The notes under the pieces: model-generated
Told to the model about the DNA's origin: nothing
What the model saw: the letters and a program-made list of their open reading frames with translations, nothing else
Databases searched by the model: none
Origin: Trochalopteron elliotii
Taxonomy: Eukaryota > Chordata > Aves > Passeriformes > Leiothrichidae
DNA: 64,000 nucleotides
Assembly (NCBI GenBank): GCA_024734555.1
Contig: JANPWX010000654.1
Coordinates: 1,013,157 to 1,077,156 of the forward strand
Reading direction: 5' to 3'
Part shown: piece after piece, positions 9,780 through 23,640 of the stretch
Position numbering within the stretch: position 1 is the first letter of the stretch
Layout of the letters: each line of letters begins with the position of its first letter
Translations under genes and position numbers: made by a program

Positions 9780-12700
9780 GCAGTTTGGCCTGGGTTTGGA
9801 GGGGAGGTTCCTGCAGCACCTCCACTCTGCATTGTATCAGTCCTTTGCTTCCTGCTGCAGACCGAATTTGTCGGTTTAGAGAAAGAAAATGAGCTGGATG
9901 GGATTTTGTGTCTCATCAGGGTGCTGTGCTCTCCTCAGTAGGAGCTGCTTGTGTACACTGCAAACAACAGCAGTGAGTATGAAGGAGTTCTGCCAAGGCT
10001 GTGAGACAAACCTCAGACTTCTTTTGTTTCTCTTGCTTTAATTAGGAAAGAGCCAATGCATGGAACACAAGGAGTGCCAGAAAACCAAGTAAATGTAAGC
10101 CTTTGATGTTTTCTTTCCCTGAACACACACCTCTGCCAGCTCTTTAGTCTCTCATCCCCTCAGAGGCTAAAGGTCAGAGGGGCCCCCTGTGAACTGCTGC
10201 CCTGGGAGAGGAAGAGGAAGGAAATGACAAATTAGCTCAGCTTTCTAGGCCTGTCTTGACACACTTGTGTGAGTCACCAGAGCGTGACGGCAGTGGCTGC
10301 AGACTGGCATCTATCAGGACTCGATTTCCTCTTCTGGAGCTGCTCATGTGACATCTGCAGCCCTGCTCCCCTGGGCCTGTGAACAATCCTGCAGCTCCTT
10401 GGTGGGGCTGCACTGCAGAGTCCTTTCACTGGGAAATGGCAGCAGAGTTCCAGCTAAAGCTGCTTATTTTCATCACTTCTGGGAAGACCAGAATGGCTCC
10501 TGGCTTAAGGATGAGTGGAAAAACTCCTTTTCCAACAAGTAATGAGGAATTGCTTTCAGAAATTGTCCAAAACACAATGAAGCCACCAGTCACCACTTCA
10601 CAGCTTCCAGCTTCATAATAACTTCGTCACACATAGATCACATTTTGTTAAAGAATTGAGGTTTTGTTGCAATTTCAACATCTTGAGGTTTTGTTTTGCT
10701 CCCAGCCTTGCAAATACCATCTCTCACTGCTCCAAAGCTAACAGCTCCTTTTCCAGCACAGCAGATGTGGGAAAGCTGGATTGAAGACACAGGTAACTTG
10801 ATTCCACTTCCACCTCTGCAATCATCTTCCTGTTTCACACAGCCTTCACCTCGTGGTGCCTCAGTTCCCACTGTCTTATGTATGACCTGTTAAATACCTG
10901 CATGCTTTTTAAATTTTTTTTTCCCGAGTTCTGAAGAATTTCCTTGGTTTTTGTTATTAAAGTGAAATCTGAGGATTACATGAACCCCTGTAATGCCTGT
11001 CAATGGGGCTTTTAAGTAAAAACCCTGCAGCATTGACTGCAGATGTGGAGCTCAGAACTGTATCTCCCATTCTGACACCACTCCTCCCTGGACCACTGAG
11101 GAAATTGCCCAGTAGCTGCTGCAGGAACAATGGGTTTGTTGCTTTTCAAGGGACACCATCCCTTAGATTGTGGTATCAAACACTTCCCAGGGATGGAAAG
11201 TTACAGCTCTGGTAAGAAAGGAGGAGTAGGAAATGCTGTCAGTGTGAGCAGGCAGTGGCAGAGCTGCCAGGGCAGGAATGCAGGGGGTTTTGGAACACTG
11301 TACTGATAATGCCATGTTTTACCCCGTGGTCACCACACCCACACCTGGGACAAGGGGCCTCTTCCTTGCTGACAAAGTGAGCTCAGGCTCACAGCATCAC
11401 AGCCAGCAATGATCTTTCAGGAGTCTCCTTAAGGGAGTGCATGGGGGAGGGGCTGCACCGGGCAGTGCTCATGGCCAGGAAAGCTGCTCCAGGAATAGCA
11501 GGTAGGAAATGGTGCTGTGAGCCCACACACAACCCAAGGGCTAATCTTAGGAGGAAGCCTAAACAGGAAATGTAACAGGGAGTGTTTCCAGACTTGTTTC
11601 TGTCACAGAGATGAAGACAGTTAAGGGAGCAGTGCCTGAGTTTACAGGGTCACCTGAAACACCTGAGGGTGCCAAAGAGGTTTTTTGGGTGCAGGACAGG
11701 AAAATGAGAAAGGGAGGGGACCTTGGGTGACCTGCATGGTGTACACTGAGAGTCAGGGCAAAGTGTGCCTGAGCACCTGTGCCCTGGACATTGTCACCTT
11801 TCACTCCTCCTGCATGTCATGACTCTCATGGCCTCGTTAATAACACATCTGAGCATCACCTGCTTTGACACCAGGACACCTCTGGGAGGTGGAGAAGTTC
11901 TGGAATACATTTGAAACACAGAGGAGCAGGGAACCTCACCCAGAGTCACACATGGACCAGAGATGTAAGCACAGCTTTGCTTGGTTAAAAACTGCATTAT
12001 GGAGGTGTGCATTTGCTTTAAACCCAAAAGAAATGAGGTTGCCTGCTGGAAAGAGAAGGCAGCATTTTAATGATGGCCTGTTTCTAAGCAAATGTGCTGA
12101 GTATTTGGTAACCCTTAACTTATTAATTTAAAAAAGGAATGAACAAGACCACCTAAACTACTTAATCTGCTAATAAAATGTCAAGACCTATGTAAGACAC
12201 TGCTCTCCTGTACTCCTTGGCCTTTTTATTGAGGCACAGTAGTGGTCTCCACCATTTTTTTTATACTTAGAACTTTTGTTTCTGTTCTTGTGCTCAGGAC
12301 TTGCTTGCTGGGCCAGAGAGACCTGCTGTGTCTGCTGGAGGTCAGTTTCTTTAAATAAAAAAGTAATCCAGATCAATGTGGGATTACAGGGCACAAAATC
12401 TCCTCATGGCTAAGCAGGGTCAGTGTTCTTGGATGGCAAAACTGCCCTGAAGTTTTAGTTTGCAATGAAATACCTTCTCCTTGCTGGCTGCTGCATTGCC
12501 CTCCCAGCCATGAGCTGTCCCCAGCACTGCTTGGGGTTGAACTCACCACCACAGACCATGGTGCAGCCAAAGGGGTGTGCTTCACATCCCCCAGGATCCT
12601 GCAGGCACAGCCAAGGGCCTGCTCAGACTGAGCTCAGGAGGAGATGCAGCCTGAGGTGCTGAGCCCTGCAGAAAATCTGGGGTTTTCTTGGGTGCTGAAA

Positions 12701-14480
12701 GGTCAGCTGAGCACACAGGAAAATCCAACCCTGTCCCCTCAGCACCAGCACTGTCCTCACTGCTGTTTGGAGCCAACTGGGTTTCTGCCCACAGGAGCCA
12801 AATTTTGGAGTTGTGGCAAAAGGTTAGGTCTTGTCTGTGTTCAAAGAAATTGTGAGGGAATTCTCATTGTGTACTCAAGACCAAATCCAGAGTTAAGCTG
12901 AGCCAGTGACTTACAGGGGGAGGCAAACCTTGTTCTGAAGTTGCCCCAGCACACACAATAAACATCCTCAATTTTAGGGTCTCTGTTAGGATGCTTTGTC
13001 ATCATAAAGCCCCTTTCCTGCATCTTATTGTTTTTCCCTATTTGTTTTTATCTGCCATGAAATTATCATTACCAAGAGGAGCTATTTTAATGGTCTGACA
13101 GAAGCAGGAACATTTTGCTCAGACTGAGGCTCAGCAGAGGCACTGTTTAAGCAAAGTGCTCAGAACACACTTCAGGAAGAATCTTCCCATCAGGATTCCC
13201 CAGCACTGCCACGGAGGGGTTTAACTGCAGAATCCCCTGTGGTGCCACAGATCTCTGGCTCCACAGGAAAGGAGGGATGCCAAGAGTGCCTGGGGGCTCT
13301 GTCCACAGCACAAGTGTCCATTGTGGCTGCTGAATGACATGTCTGCCTGCTACAAACAGACTCCTGCAGAGCCCTGCATGTGCTGACAGCTGGCCACCAG
13401 CCTGAAGTGACTTCAAAGGGCTGAGCTGGGCCCAAGAGGTCCAACATCCTCTTCCTCTGAGCTCACACCTGGGCCCAAGCAGCAGCCACCCCCACGAGCT
13501 CCTTTTCCAGAACAGAGATGCTGTGAACTACACAACAGGGGCTGCAGACAAAGCTGTGCCAAGAACATCAAAGTCAATTTCTATTGGCAACTGAACCTTT
13601 GAGGAAAGTAGGATACTGCAATGCAGGACATTAGCCATGATTTTGGAATAGTTGCATTTTAAAATAAAAATAACTTCAACAACAGGAAACAAGGAAAGGA
13701 AATACCTGAAACCAAAGTTCTCCAACAGAGACTATGTTACTGCACAGGACTCCAGAGATAAGACCCAATTCTGCAAAACAGCCACCCGAAACAGTATTTC
13801 ATCAGGGATTGTTACTGTGTAGCTGACATGGTCCCACATTTACCTCCCCATTTCAGCTCCTGGCAGGGGTGTGCTGGGCAGGTGGAAGGTTAGGTACCAT
13901 TCCCTTCAGGTTGCTCTCAATCACCAGGAATGTATTTAATTTCAGCATGCCCACAGCCAGAAACCATACACTCTCACAAGCTGTGAGAGAAAGCAGATTT
14001 AACAAAGATTTATGCAGTGAGTCTGTTAAGAAATTATACACACGTCTGCTATTTTATAACACACACAAGGATGGGTTTTAAATGTTTTGGGGCAAAAATA
14101 ATTTTCTTATTCTGGATCTGTCCCTAAATATATTCCTCAGTGGGGAGATAGACCACGACTGAGGCTCCCAGGGCAAAGCCATGAATAAATGCATAGCACA
14201 ATGAAGAGCAGAATATTTAGGTTCATAAATGATAGGTCCACAGGAGATGCAAGAAGCTTGTGTAAGCAGGACTCGATGTGAGGGGAGCAGCTTGCATTTG
14301 CTCCTTGCGCACGAAACAGCCCCTGGACTCAAGGGGCAAGAGGACAGGGAGCACAAGGGCGCTGGGTCTCAGTGTGGTTATGCTGCTGTTATGCTCCAGG
14401 ACTGCTCTTGATTTACGTGCATCAAAAGCATGCAGGTCCCTTATCTGTGCTGCCCGCGGCTCAGCCAAAGAGCAGAAGGA
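9780..14480. other. Intergenic sequence without recognisable genes
   Basis: This is ordinary-looking non-coding sequence with short scattered open frames on both strands. No splice-flanked conserved exon, RNA gene or repeat family was recognised. Confidence 0.65.
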
Positions 14481-14499
14481 TCTGCCTCTGGGTTGTTTT

Positions 14500-15190
14500 A
14501 CAGAGATCACATCCGCGGCCGCACGACTCCCTCCCTCGCAGGCGGCGGCTCGCACCGGGAGAGCGCCAGCGTGTGCAGTTAATCTAACGAAAGTTAATCT
14601 AACGAAAACAGCTGTCTCCGGCAGGATTACCCATTTTCATTGCCGGGGATGCTCCGCAGCTCCCGCAGGAGCCCCGGCCACGCTCCCCGGCTCGGCCCGG
14701 CGGCTGCAGAGGGCACCAGAGCGCCGGGCAGGTGCCGCTGCTGCCCGCGCTGCGAGGGGACCAGGGACAGCCCCGAGCCGGCCGCAGCGCCCGGGGAGAG
14801 CTGGGTATCCTCTGGGGAGCCCCCCGGGGCTGGTACGGGTACCCCGAGCCTGTCACGGAGCCCCCCAGGCTGGTACGGGTACCCCGAGCCTGTCACAGAG
14901 ACCCCCAGGGCTGTAGGGGTACCCCCAGCCCGCACGGAGACCCCCAGGGTTGTAGGGGTACCCCCAGCCCGCACGGAGACCCCCAGGGTTGTAGGGGTAC
15001 CCCCAGCCTGCACGGAGACCCCCAGGGCTGGTAGGAAAGGCCGCTCCAGCCTCAGCCCACCCGGCCCCGCCGCGGCCGCGGTACCGGAGGCGGTGCCGCG
15101 GGGCCAGGAGGAGAGAAGGGATTTACAGCCCCGCGGGACCGGCTGCATCTGGGCACTGGCCGCACGCCAGAACAAGGAGCAATAAACACG
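14500..15190. promoter_or_regulatory. CpG island in the WSB1-KSR1 interval
   Basis: GC content and CpG density rise sharply, with two GCGGCCGC motifs (near 14515 and 15068) and many cgg/ccg steps, then fall back at the aataaacacg near 15181. Such islands usually mark promoters in vertebrates, but no coding exon was identified beside it. It contains the 39/40-bp minisatellite. The open frames of up to 212 codons across it are explained by the lack of A/T-rich stop codons. Confidence 0.5.
14800..15035. repeat. 39/40-bp minisatellite with a GGTACC in each unit
   Basis: GGTACC recurs at 14838, 14878, 14918, 14957 and 14996, giving unit lengths of 40, 40, 39 and 39 bp, with a degenerate copy upstream. 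Each unit has the form ggtacccccagcc...cacggagacccccagg...gtagg. The change from 40 to 39 shifts the reading frame between units, which argues against a coding repeat. Confidence 0.93.
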
Positions 15191-18100
15191 TTGGCCCAAC
15201 CGACTCCGTTTCTTACTTAATTTCCCGGACTGGGAGAAAATGCAGAATTGCACAATGTTCCTGGGCAGCTGTTTTCTCCCTCTTGTGTCCCCTCAAGGCA
15301 TAGGGGATGTCACTAGAAGTGACATAAAATGCTGAGTTTCGGGTGTGACCATATCTTCAGCTTCTGACAAATTCAGGGAGTCTGTGTCCCTCCCTGGCTC
15401 ACTGGAGGATGCTCTGCATGTAATAGGGGGAGAATGGCATAAATGACATTGGTTTGGGCAGAAACAGCACTGGTTTAGAGAGAAGTGAACTGGGAGCTTT
15501 TGCAAGACTTTGTGAGGTACTGGATGAGGTCCACAGGGAACAGGAAATAAGCACTACTCTAACATCAGTGCTCCGTGTTCGCAGCCTTCACTGTGAGCTG
15601 GCATCTGTTCTGAAGCTCCTATTACAGCACAGAATTGTTCACACTCCTTTATCCCAGCATCTTTAAACAGCCCCATTCTGTGTGAAAATCGGTGACCATT
15701 TTACTGTGACTTCTGAGTAGTGAGATCTCAGCCCTTCACAACCCAAACATGACAAAATGTCAAATTTTTATCTGAGTTTAGCAGACACGACCCTTCATTC
15801 CCAGTGACAGAAAAGCACTGCATTTTCCCTATGACCTCATCATTGCTCTCTTCCTGACATCACTGCCGAACAGTTACCTGAGTAACTCGATAAGCCCTCC
15901 AGGGCTCGGTTGTGGTTTATTTTTTCCCCTTTTAAATCGGTAAGAACTCCATTGTTGCTACAGATAAGCAGCCATTTGGGGTTATTTGAGTGCAAACTGC
16001 AGATAAGAGAGTGTCTCCTGAAGGCTTTTGTTGTCTCTTCTTGCCAGTGGGTTTTTGTTTCTCCTATCTTTATGTATAGGTTCTCTGAGGTTGTTCTGTG
16101 TGTGAGGGAAAGTACAGCGATCACAACTGCTCCCACAAGTGGCTGGGGAATCTGTACCTCCCTTGGGACTCCCAGTCTCAATTTGCAAGGCTCACTTCCA
16201 TGCCTGAGCTGGCACAACCCTCCCACTGCAGCAACTCAGCCTTTCCCAGAACTCCTGCAGACAGGGCTGAAGGCTGGGCAGGTCCTTTACTGGCAAAAGC
16301 TTCTCTGCTAAAGATGTCTGGGCACCAGGACCCTTCCATGAGGAAAACGGGTCCAGTTCTAAGAGCCCTGGAAAAGGCCGATTCTGTGAGCTTACAGCAA
16401 GATCCATGGGAACAGGGCCCTCCACCTTCTGAGTGCTGAAGGAAATGGATATGGAGTCTGGGATGTGGCAAAGATAAAAGGGATTCAATTTCAGTTATAA
16501 GAGTGAAATAGGACTGCAAGCTGGAGAGAAAGTTTTAGCCAGTCAGCCAGGATTGATCCAGCAGGTTCTGATTCCCAGGGTTCAGCCTTGTAGCAGTCAT
16601 TGCACTCATGAGTGCCAAAGGCCATTAGAACTTATCAACTGAAACATATCTTCCACAGCCCAGGTCAGGAGCATTTAATGTGTCTAATCACTTGGTTTTT
16701 TTCCTCTTTGCCAAATAATTTCAATCACAAAACTGATATGAAGAGCTGACCTACAAACATTGTTTCCATGTGCAGATGAACTTCTGTTGGAGTTGCAGCA
16801 CAATACTTTGCCTTTCATCTCAGTTTTTGCAGCTCTCAAGAACAGCAGGGAGGTGTGGTGACCATCCAGCACACATCTGGAAAGCCCAGGTCAGAGCCTT
16901 GTGTGACATCCTGACTGCATTCCTGTTCTTTGCTATCACAGCCCCAGGTAATAATCAGAAGGGAGTGCCCAGTCACGTGAGGGATGAGCCAGTCCTGCCT
17001 GTTTCCTGATTTTCAGGCTCAACAATTTCTTATATCATTTTACACTTACAGAGCATTTCCCAGATGGAACAGCTGCAGCTCTGCCAGGAGCCCACAGCTT
17101 CAGGCAGACACTTTCTTCCCTGCCTTCCTCAGGTCCTGCAGGACTGTGAACAGCACTCGTGTCTAAAGGCAAGTTTGGAGCTTGCCTACTAGGGCTTGCC
17201 TCCAAAAAGTCCTCTACATAGGAGTCATCATGATAAATTACTCCTAATAAAATAACCAACCCTGGCCAAAACCTTGTGAAAGAGACAGTTAGGTAAGTTC
17301 TATCAGCCCCAGTTTACAAGGAGATCACGAGATCACCTGTGGGACGTGCCCAGAGCTCCATGTGGCACACAAGGAGGAGGCAGCCAGCTCTGCCCTCCTT
17401 TCCTGGTGTGTACTGTCCTCTCCAGAGCACACTGCCTCCAAACCCAGCCTTTGGCAGCACAGCCTCATTCTGCCCAGAGCCCTCTTTTCTTCACCTTTCT
17501 ACATGGTAGATTTTGCTTCTTTAACAAGCAGGAAGAGGCACCTGAGCTGCACTGGTCTCTGAGGGGCCCAGCCTTGATCCAGGTTACTGCACCACTTACT
17601 AACCCTGCCTTGCATTTTGGTGGAGTTCTCTAGGATGAACAATTCATCCTAGAAAATAGATACTCTGGGGAAAAAAAAAAATCCAAATGTAGCAGGTGTT
17701 TACTATTTCTGCATTTCCTGGTAATCTTACTATTTCTTCTTGTGGTATATTTTCGATTTCTATGCATGTAACTACCTCAATCCATACACCTTAGAAGCAC
17801 CTGTTACAAAGAAAGGGTTAAATACAAACACTGTGTGCAGCAGATGTGCATTGGGATGACTTTGCTCAGTATTACCCCTCTCCATTATTCACAAGCTCCT
17901 ACCAGTCTGCTCTCAGCAGGATTAAAGGAAGAAAGGAAACAAGAACCAAAGTCAGGTTTCCCTGGCAGCACAGTTTATGTGCCTTGCTAATGTGCTGCTT
18001 TATCTGTCTAACAGAATAGCAATAGCTGCTGCAGAAGAGAAAAATAAATTATGCCCTAATTAGGCACTTCTTGGTTGCTTTTCTAGTGTCCTCAGGGAGG

Positions 18101-21100
18101 CAAGGCTGTGTCATTCTAACTCCATCCATTTAGGAAAAAACCCCATGTACACTTAGAACCTTGGACCCTTGGGAATGTTCTGGAAGGCACACAAGCCCCT
18201 AGCACACCCAGCACACTGCAGTCCATGTGGGATTTTTCATTTGCCCAAATGCAACCCTCTGTGCTCTTCTCTCAGCTCAGCTGCTAATGCACAACTTTAC
18301 TTTTCCTTCTCCTCTGCAATTCCCAATTGGTTCTCTGGGAGCAAAACTACTGTTTGGGAATGTCACATTGTGCTGACTGCAAGAGCCTGAATAACCTGAC
18401 TGAGGAAATCAGCTCCAAACAAAGCATTTCTAACGGGAAAAATATTGCTGAGAACCTTTCTTTGGTGTCTAATCAGCAATGAGCTCACGCTACAGCTTGG
18501 CACTTCCACCCTAAGATTATTTTCCCCAATCAGGTAGGGATTTAGTTATCACTAATACCTTTACCCTTCTATGACATTTGTTTGAAATAAATAAATAAAT
18601 ACTTTATTAGGGAGTCACACAAGCTGCCTCGCTGTGTATTTTCCTGCAGGCCGGCAGCACAGCATGTGGAGCAGGACTCTGTGTGCCCCAGCTCCGTGCT
18701 GGGAGCACAGCCCACCCCTACCTGCAGTAGGACAGTCACTGGTTTGGACTGGGGGCCGTCTGTGGAGTGACTAATGCAATCAGAAGCCAATCGGGATTAG
18801 CCCCTCCACACATCACTGCCCAGAAAAAGAAGCGCAATTAAGCCTGGCCCACTAAAAGCCGGCTCGAAACGCTTTGACCACATCACAGTAACAACACTTA
18901 ACAAGGCAAAATGTCTCCTGTCAGAGGCTATTCCCAGCCCTCCCTCACTGCTGCACCAAGCAAAGCAGCCGGTTTGTTTTCCTAGCACAGGCTGACCTTC
19001 TGTGCAGCCAATATCTCAACCACACTGTGTGAGGAGAGGGAGCTGACAGCGCTGAATGATGCAATCCTGCGAGCGCACCCGGGCGTTAGCGGGGCCGCCT
19101 GCGCCCCGTCCTGCTGAGCGGGATCCCAGGGCACTGGCACCGCACCTTTGGGCCGGGAATTCTCCGCAGATGGCTGTGTGTGCTCGGCAGAGGGCAGAGG
19201 CAAACTCCACCTGTGGCAGAGGGGAGATGCGAGCACGAAGGCACCTGCAGCCCCGGGGGCCAAGGCTGACGAACAGAGCTGGGAAAATAAGTTCCTCTAA
19301 CAATTGGTGACGGTGGGACTTCCCCGGTTTGAAGGATTCCAGAGGGGTCAGGATGTGGAGGGAGTACAGGGGAGCATTGGCTGAGTTAAATTCCCAACCT
19401 CACAGGTGAACAGCACGTTATTTTGAAGACATCTAGGACAGCCAGCAACTGCTGAACTTCTACAGACATCTCATTTTTTAACAGAAATGCAGAATGGAAA
19501 AGGACCACATGGGTTCTTTCATAGTGTGAACATCTACATAAAATTATTTGCAACTCAACATTCTGATTATCCTTCATGAAAATACTTGGATGCTTGTGCA
19601 TTTGATACTTCTGGTTTCCTATTTTAAACATGAATTGTTTGGGGTAAATTACAGTGTTTATGGTTTGAGGAGAGATGTTTTGTTTCGTGTTTTGGTAAAA
19701 GACAGGCAATAAATTGAACAAGGCTCTTGAATTTGGAGGAGTTTGCAAAGGGGGTTCCTGGATGGAAGGGAGCTGGAGGCATTTATCAAATAGCTCTGAC
19801 CACAGTCCATTCAAAGGAGCACCACACAAAGCATTTAAGTCCAGTATTCTAAGTTCTGACCCCACTAAGCTCAGTGAATATGTGGAGTAACGTCACTAAA
19901 CCCATGGATTCATGTTTTATTATGCCCATTGTAATGGGCAAAATCTGACCTTTTGGAAAGGGTTCTGGGAAGCGCAGATGGGGATCACATCAAGCCCTTT
20001 CATCTTCTCAGTTTAATTCCTCAGCGCTCTCTATGGTTTAAATAGACATGTCAGACAGAGGAAACATTCTCATCTCTGGTTCATGGGGGAGGCAGACAGA
20101 CACGATTTGCCCATGGCTATACTTTCTAAAAGAGCCAGGAACTGAAGCAGACTGGTCCAGTCTCAATGTCTTAACCACAGGGTCATCATCCCCTGCCTTG
20201 AAATGGTTTCTGAAATCATGCACTAAAGTATGGATATGGACTTCAGACTAACTCTGTGCCTATGCAACATTCTGAATACAACCACTTTCCTGCACTGAGT
20301 CCTTATTATGATCAAGCACCATGGTCTTGTCAGGCCATATTCCCCCTCAGAACCAATGGGACCTGGACCCTTTGCATGGCAGAAGCAGCAGCCAGGGCCA
20401 GATGCCTGTTCCTTAGCTGCTGAATTCTACCACTCAGAGCAAGGGTAAAACATAAAAGCTGCTGGATCAGGGAAGACTAAACTCAAGTATGAGGGAAAGT
20501 GGTAAGGGTTTACCTTGTCCTTTCCTGTCCATTTGTCTGCCATGAATGCAGAAGGTTTCCTATTTGGTGCTGTGGGGTAAGAGCCAGAATTTTCAAAACT
20601 TTGGCTCGGCTCCTGGCAGCATTCATGTTCTCTTATCTTGCTTCTGGTGCAAACTATTTCCAGAGATGGTGCTACTGAGAAAGTCAATGACTGTGATGGA
20701 AAGTGAGAAAGAAGAGTGAGCAGAAAATCAGGAGACTGAATTCAAATGGTGACAAGAACTGGCCAAGACCATTCTCTCCTCAGACACTCTCAGCAAGATC
20801 AGGGTGTGCACTTGTGCAGAACTGCTCAGCATGCTGGCAGCTACTGACAGTTTCCCATTTCAAAATGAGAAATTCAAGTCAACAGTTAATGTAAAACTTA
20901 TGCCCATTGGATTTCATAAAGAGTTTTGCTGTGTTTGAGTAGACTGCAAGTATGTGGCTTGCTATTTTCTCTGGCATCATCAGGAAAAGGTTTATCTGCT
21001 TGTGCATTTGTTCTTGGTGGGTAGTTTGGGCAGCATCTTTCTCCTGTGTGAGAAGTTGAGCATATGCACGAGGACCTGAGCCCCTGTTTAAAGGAAGATT

Positions 21101-23640
21101 TGCACAGTCCTGCACAGAAAGTTTGGGCTACCATACTCCTCACACTCATGCTATGTATGCTATTAACTGGTTAATTAATAGGTGCACTAAATAGCCTATA
21201 TATTGTATGGGTGCCATAATCCATGCCTGAACTGTAGGCAGAGTTCAAGCAGAGATTAGGACAATACATGCCCTTGAGGGTGAGGTGACTTTCAAGAGAA
21301 AAAAATAAGTTAGAAGTATTTCTTTGCTGAGAACCAAGGTGTACAGAAACAGCCTAAAGGTATTTTAAGGACATCTCTTTTTATGTCTCTTTCACCTGAC
21401 AAACTCCAGTTGGACCAAAATCATTTACTATTTATAAACACACCATCAAGTGAAGACTCCTGGTACAAATGTCTGGTGACTGTCCACACCCTAATGGGAT
21501 GGGAGCATCATTCTGTGAATATGAACAGAACCTTGCTGGCATCTCTTCATCCCACCACAGTCAAGGCAACAGAAATTTGCAGCTCTCAAGGGCTCACAGA
21601 TCAAGACACAAACCTCCTTTATGTCACAAATTTGGCCTACAAGCTGGCGGAGAATAATAGGGGGTAGGTTTTTTTCTTTGACTTCAGAGCTAAAACTGCA
21701 GATTCTTCCTGCTGCTTTTGTTTTCTTTGTAGTCTGACTTGCCCTCTCCCTCCAGGCTTTGTTTTAAAAAACTGCAATTGTCCAGTGGATGCTCAGTCAC
21801 AGTTTCTTTGTGCCCTTCAATATTTTCCTCCTAAACCTGAATCTCAAGCCATTGGCTACCTTGAGACCTGACCCAGTTTTACACAGCATGGCACACAGAA
21901 CCCTTGTTCCCCAGGACTGACACTGACTTGAACAGAGCTCTGCACACAGCTTGTCTGGCAGCTGTGGTCTGTGGACTACAGAATGAAAGGAAAGGGTTAA
22001 GTTTTTTAGCTAGTTCTGAAAAACAGGGTGCCACTGTCAGGCAGAATTAAAATGAGAATGAATCCAGAGTGCAGTTCCTTAGGATACACAGTGTTTTCTA
22101 TAGATCTCATTTTGCATCTTCCCTTCAAAATCCCACTCTGTCTTTAGCATATATTACAAGTATTATACTGTTCTACAGAATTCTCATTAAGCATAATTAA
22201 GTAACGTCATGAAATCTAGTAGATCAGAAACCAAACCTCTCCCTTTAAATACGTTTCTCTTCTAAACAACTTAGCACTACTGTAATCACTGTGAACAAAG
22301 AAAAACTGCCAGACCCTAATCAGCACACAGCAGGGATGGGTCATGGACACGTTTATCTTCCTTCTCACAAGCCTCCCCTGGATAAAGGAAATGCCCTAAT
22401 ACTCAAGGCATCTTGGACACCAGATGGCTGATTATTAGACATTTTATGAAGAGGAAGGAAGTAAAGAGAAACAGCCTGAATTTTCATGGTGTTGTAGGGA
22501 TAGGGGAAAGGAGGGTGGAACAAGGACTTAATCCAAAACTTACTGACTGGGAAGACCCTGATTTCAAAGGGCTTTGGATCGGAAGGAACAAAAGATCTGT
22601 GTTTGCTTTTCCTCCTGCAGATTAATTCTCAACTCATCAAGAGCGAGAATGATTGATAGCTGAATAAAATGCCCTTTCTATTATCATCACTCTAAGGACT
22701 TCCTGCTGAGCCTTTTGTTTTTTTTCAGGGGACAGGTTTGAGTTTCTAAATATTCTTCATAATGTTGCAAGCTTTCTTTAGACTCTCTGCAGGCTTTTCA
22801 CAGACCTGGTTTCCAAGAGCCTGACTCAGTAGAGGAGCAGGCTGTGAGGCCAGGAGAAACAGCACAATGCACAGGCAGAATTCCATCTCCAGTGAAGGAA
22901 TGCCACAGGCAATGCCCCTCAGATGCATCAGGGCAGTACCTCCACTCATATCACTTGTCCCAGACTCTTTTACAGTGTCTCAATGTTTAGAAACCTACAG
23001 GAGTCATCTCCTTCCATTTTATCCGTGGCAGAGTTCATGCAGCTCTCCTAAAACAGAGCTGTCAGTGCAGGCAGGCTCTTCCCAGGGACCACTACATAAC
23101 TGAGAGCTACAAGACATGCACCAGAACGCTTCCAAAAGAGATATTTCCTGGATGCTTCACAAGTGGAAGATGGCAATAGATCCCCCCAGGCCCTACCATG
23201 CCCAGCAGAGGGACACGGCTACATCCAATGTGCAGATGCATCTTGGGAAGAATGAGGATATTGGATCTAGAGGTCTTTGTGGTGCTGCTCCTCCCGTGGA
23301 AAGGGATGTGGATTATCCAGCAGACCCTGTTGATCCCAGGACAGCCTTCCTGCCAGGTATGTAATGAGAAACATAATGCACTGCTTGAGAAATGGCTGTG
23401 GTCACCCCACTTGTGAGGCACTGCACACACAGATTGGAGGAAGGCTTGCAGAACTGGAAGGGAGGCGTCCCACAGAGCAGGACAAGAGCTGGTGGTAAAA
23501 TCTCCACACAGAGGCAGCTGCACCAGGAGAAGTTTGGTTTGTTTTTTTTTTCCTTTTACCAGAGGAACTGGCATTGACTGAGAGCTGCCAACAGACAAAG
23601 GGCACGGGGGTGGGAGGAGTTTGTTCTCCTTTTGCTAATC
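15190..23640. other. Intergenic sequence, no gene recognised
   Basis: Mostly CpG-poor sequence with scattered short open frames. A small CpG-enriched patch lies at about 19050-19270 (cgagcgcacccgggcgttagcg). A (AAAT)n run lies near 18583-18601 and an A-rich run near 17669. A 159-codon open frame on the minus strand (19386-19865) has no recognisable domain. Confidence 0.6.
18583..18601. repeat. (AAAT)n microsatellite
   Basis: A short run of aaataaataaataaat. Simple repeat only. Confidence 0.85.

Larger units (their letters stand above)
9080..9780. promoter_or_regulatory. CpG-rich patch with embedded tandem repeats
   Basis: CG dinucleotides are frequent (for example gacggccac, ctagcgcccgggg, ggcgccctctgccgggcacgc) compared with the CpG-poor flanks, suggesting an unmethylated CpG island or a CpG-rich tandem-repeat locus. 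It contains the 18/19-bp minisatellite and the CCCCGA tract. No gene start is recognised beside it; a promoter of a non-coding transcript is conceivable but unsupported. Confidence 0.4.

Noticed and set aside
9461..9941. Arg-Gly / Pro-Arg / Gly-Ser repeat proteins
   Set aside because: Direct translation of the CCCCGA hexanucleotide repeat in several frames; no gene context.
14278..15253. Open frames of 181-212 codons on both strands
   Set aside because: They lie in the CpG island and the 39/40-bp minisatellite. The change in unit length shifts frame and both strands are open, as expected from composition.
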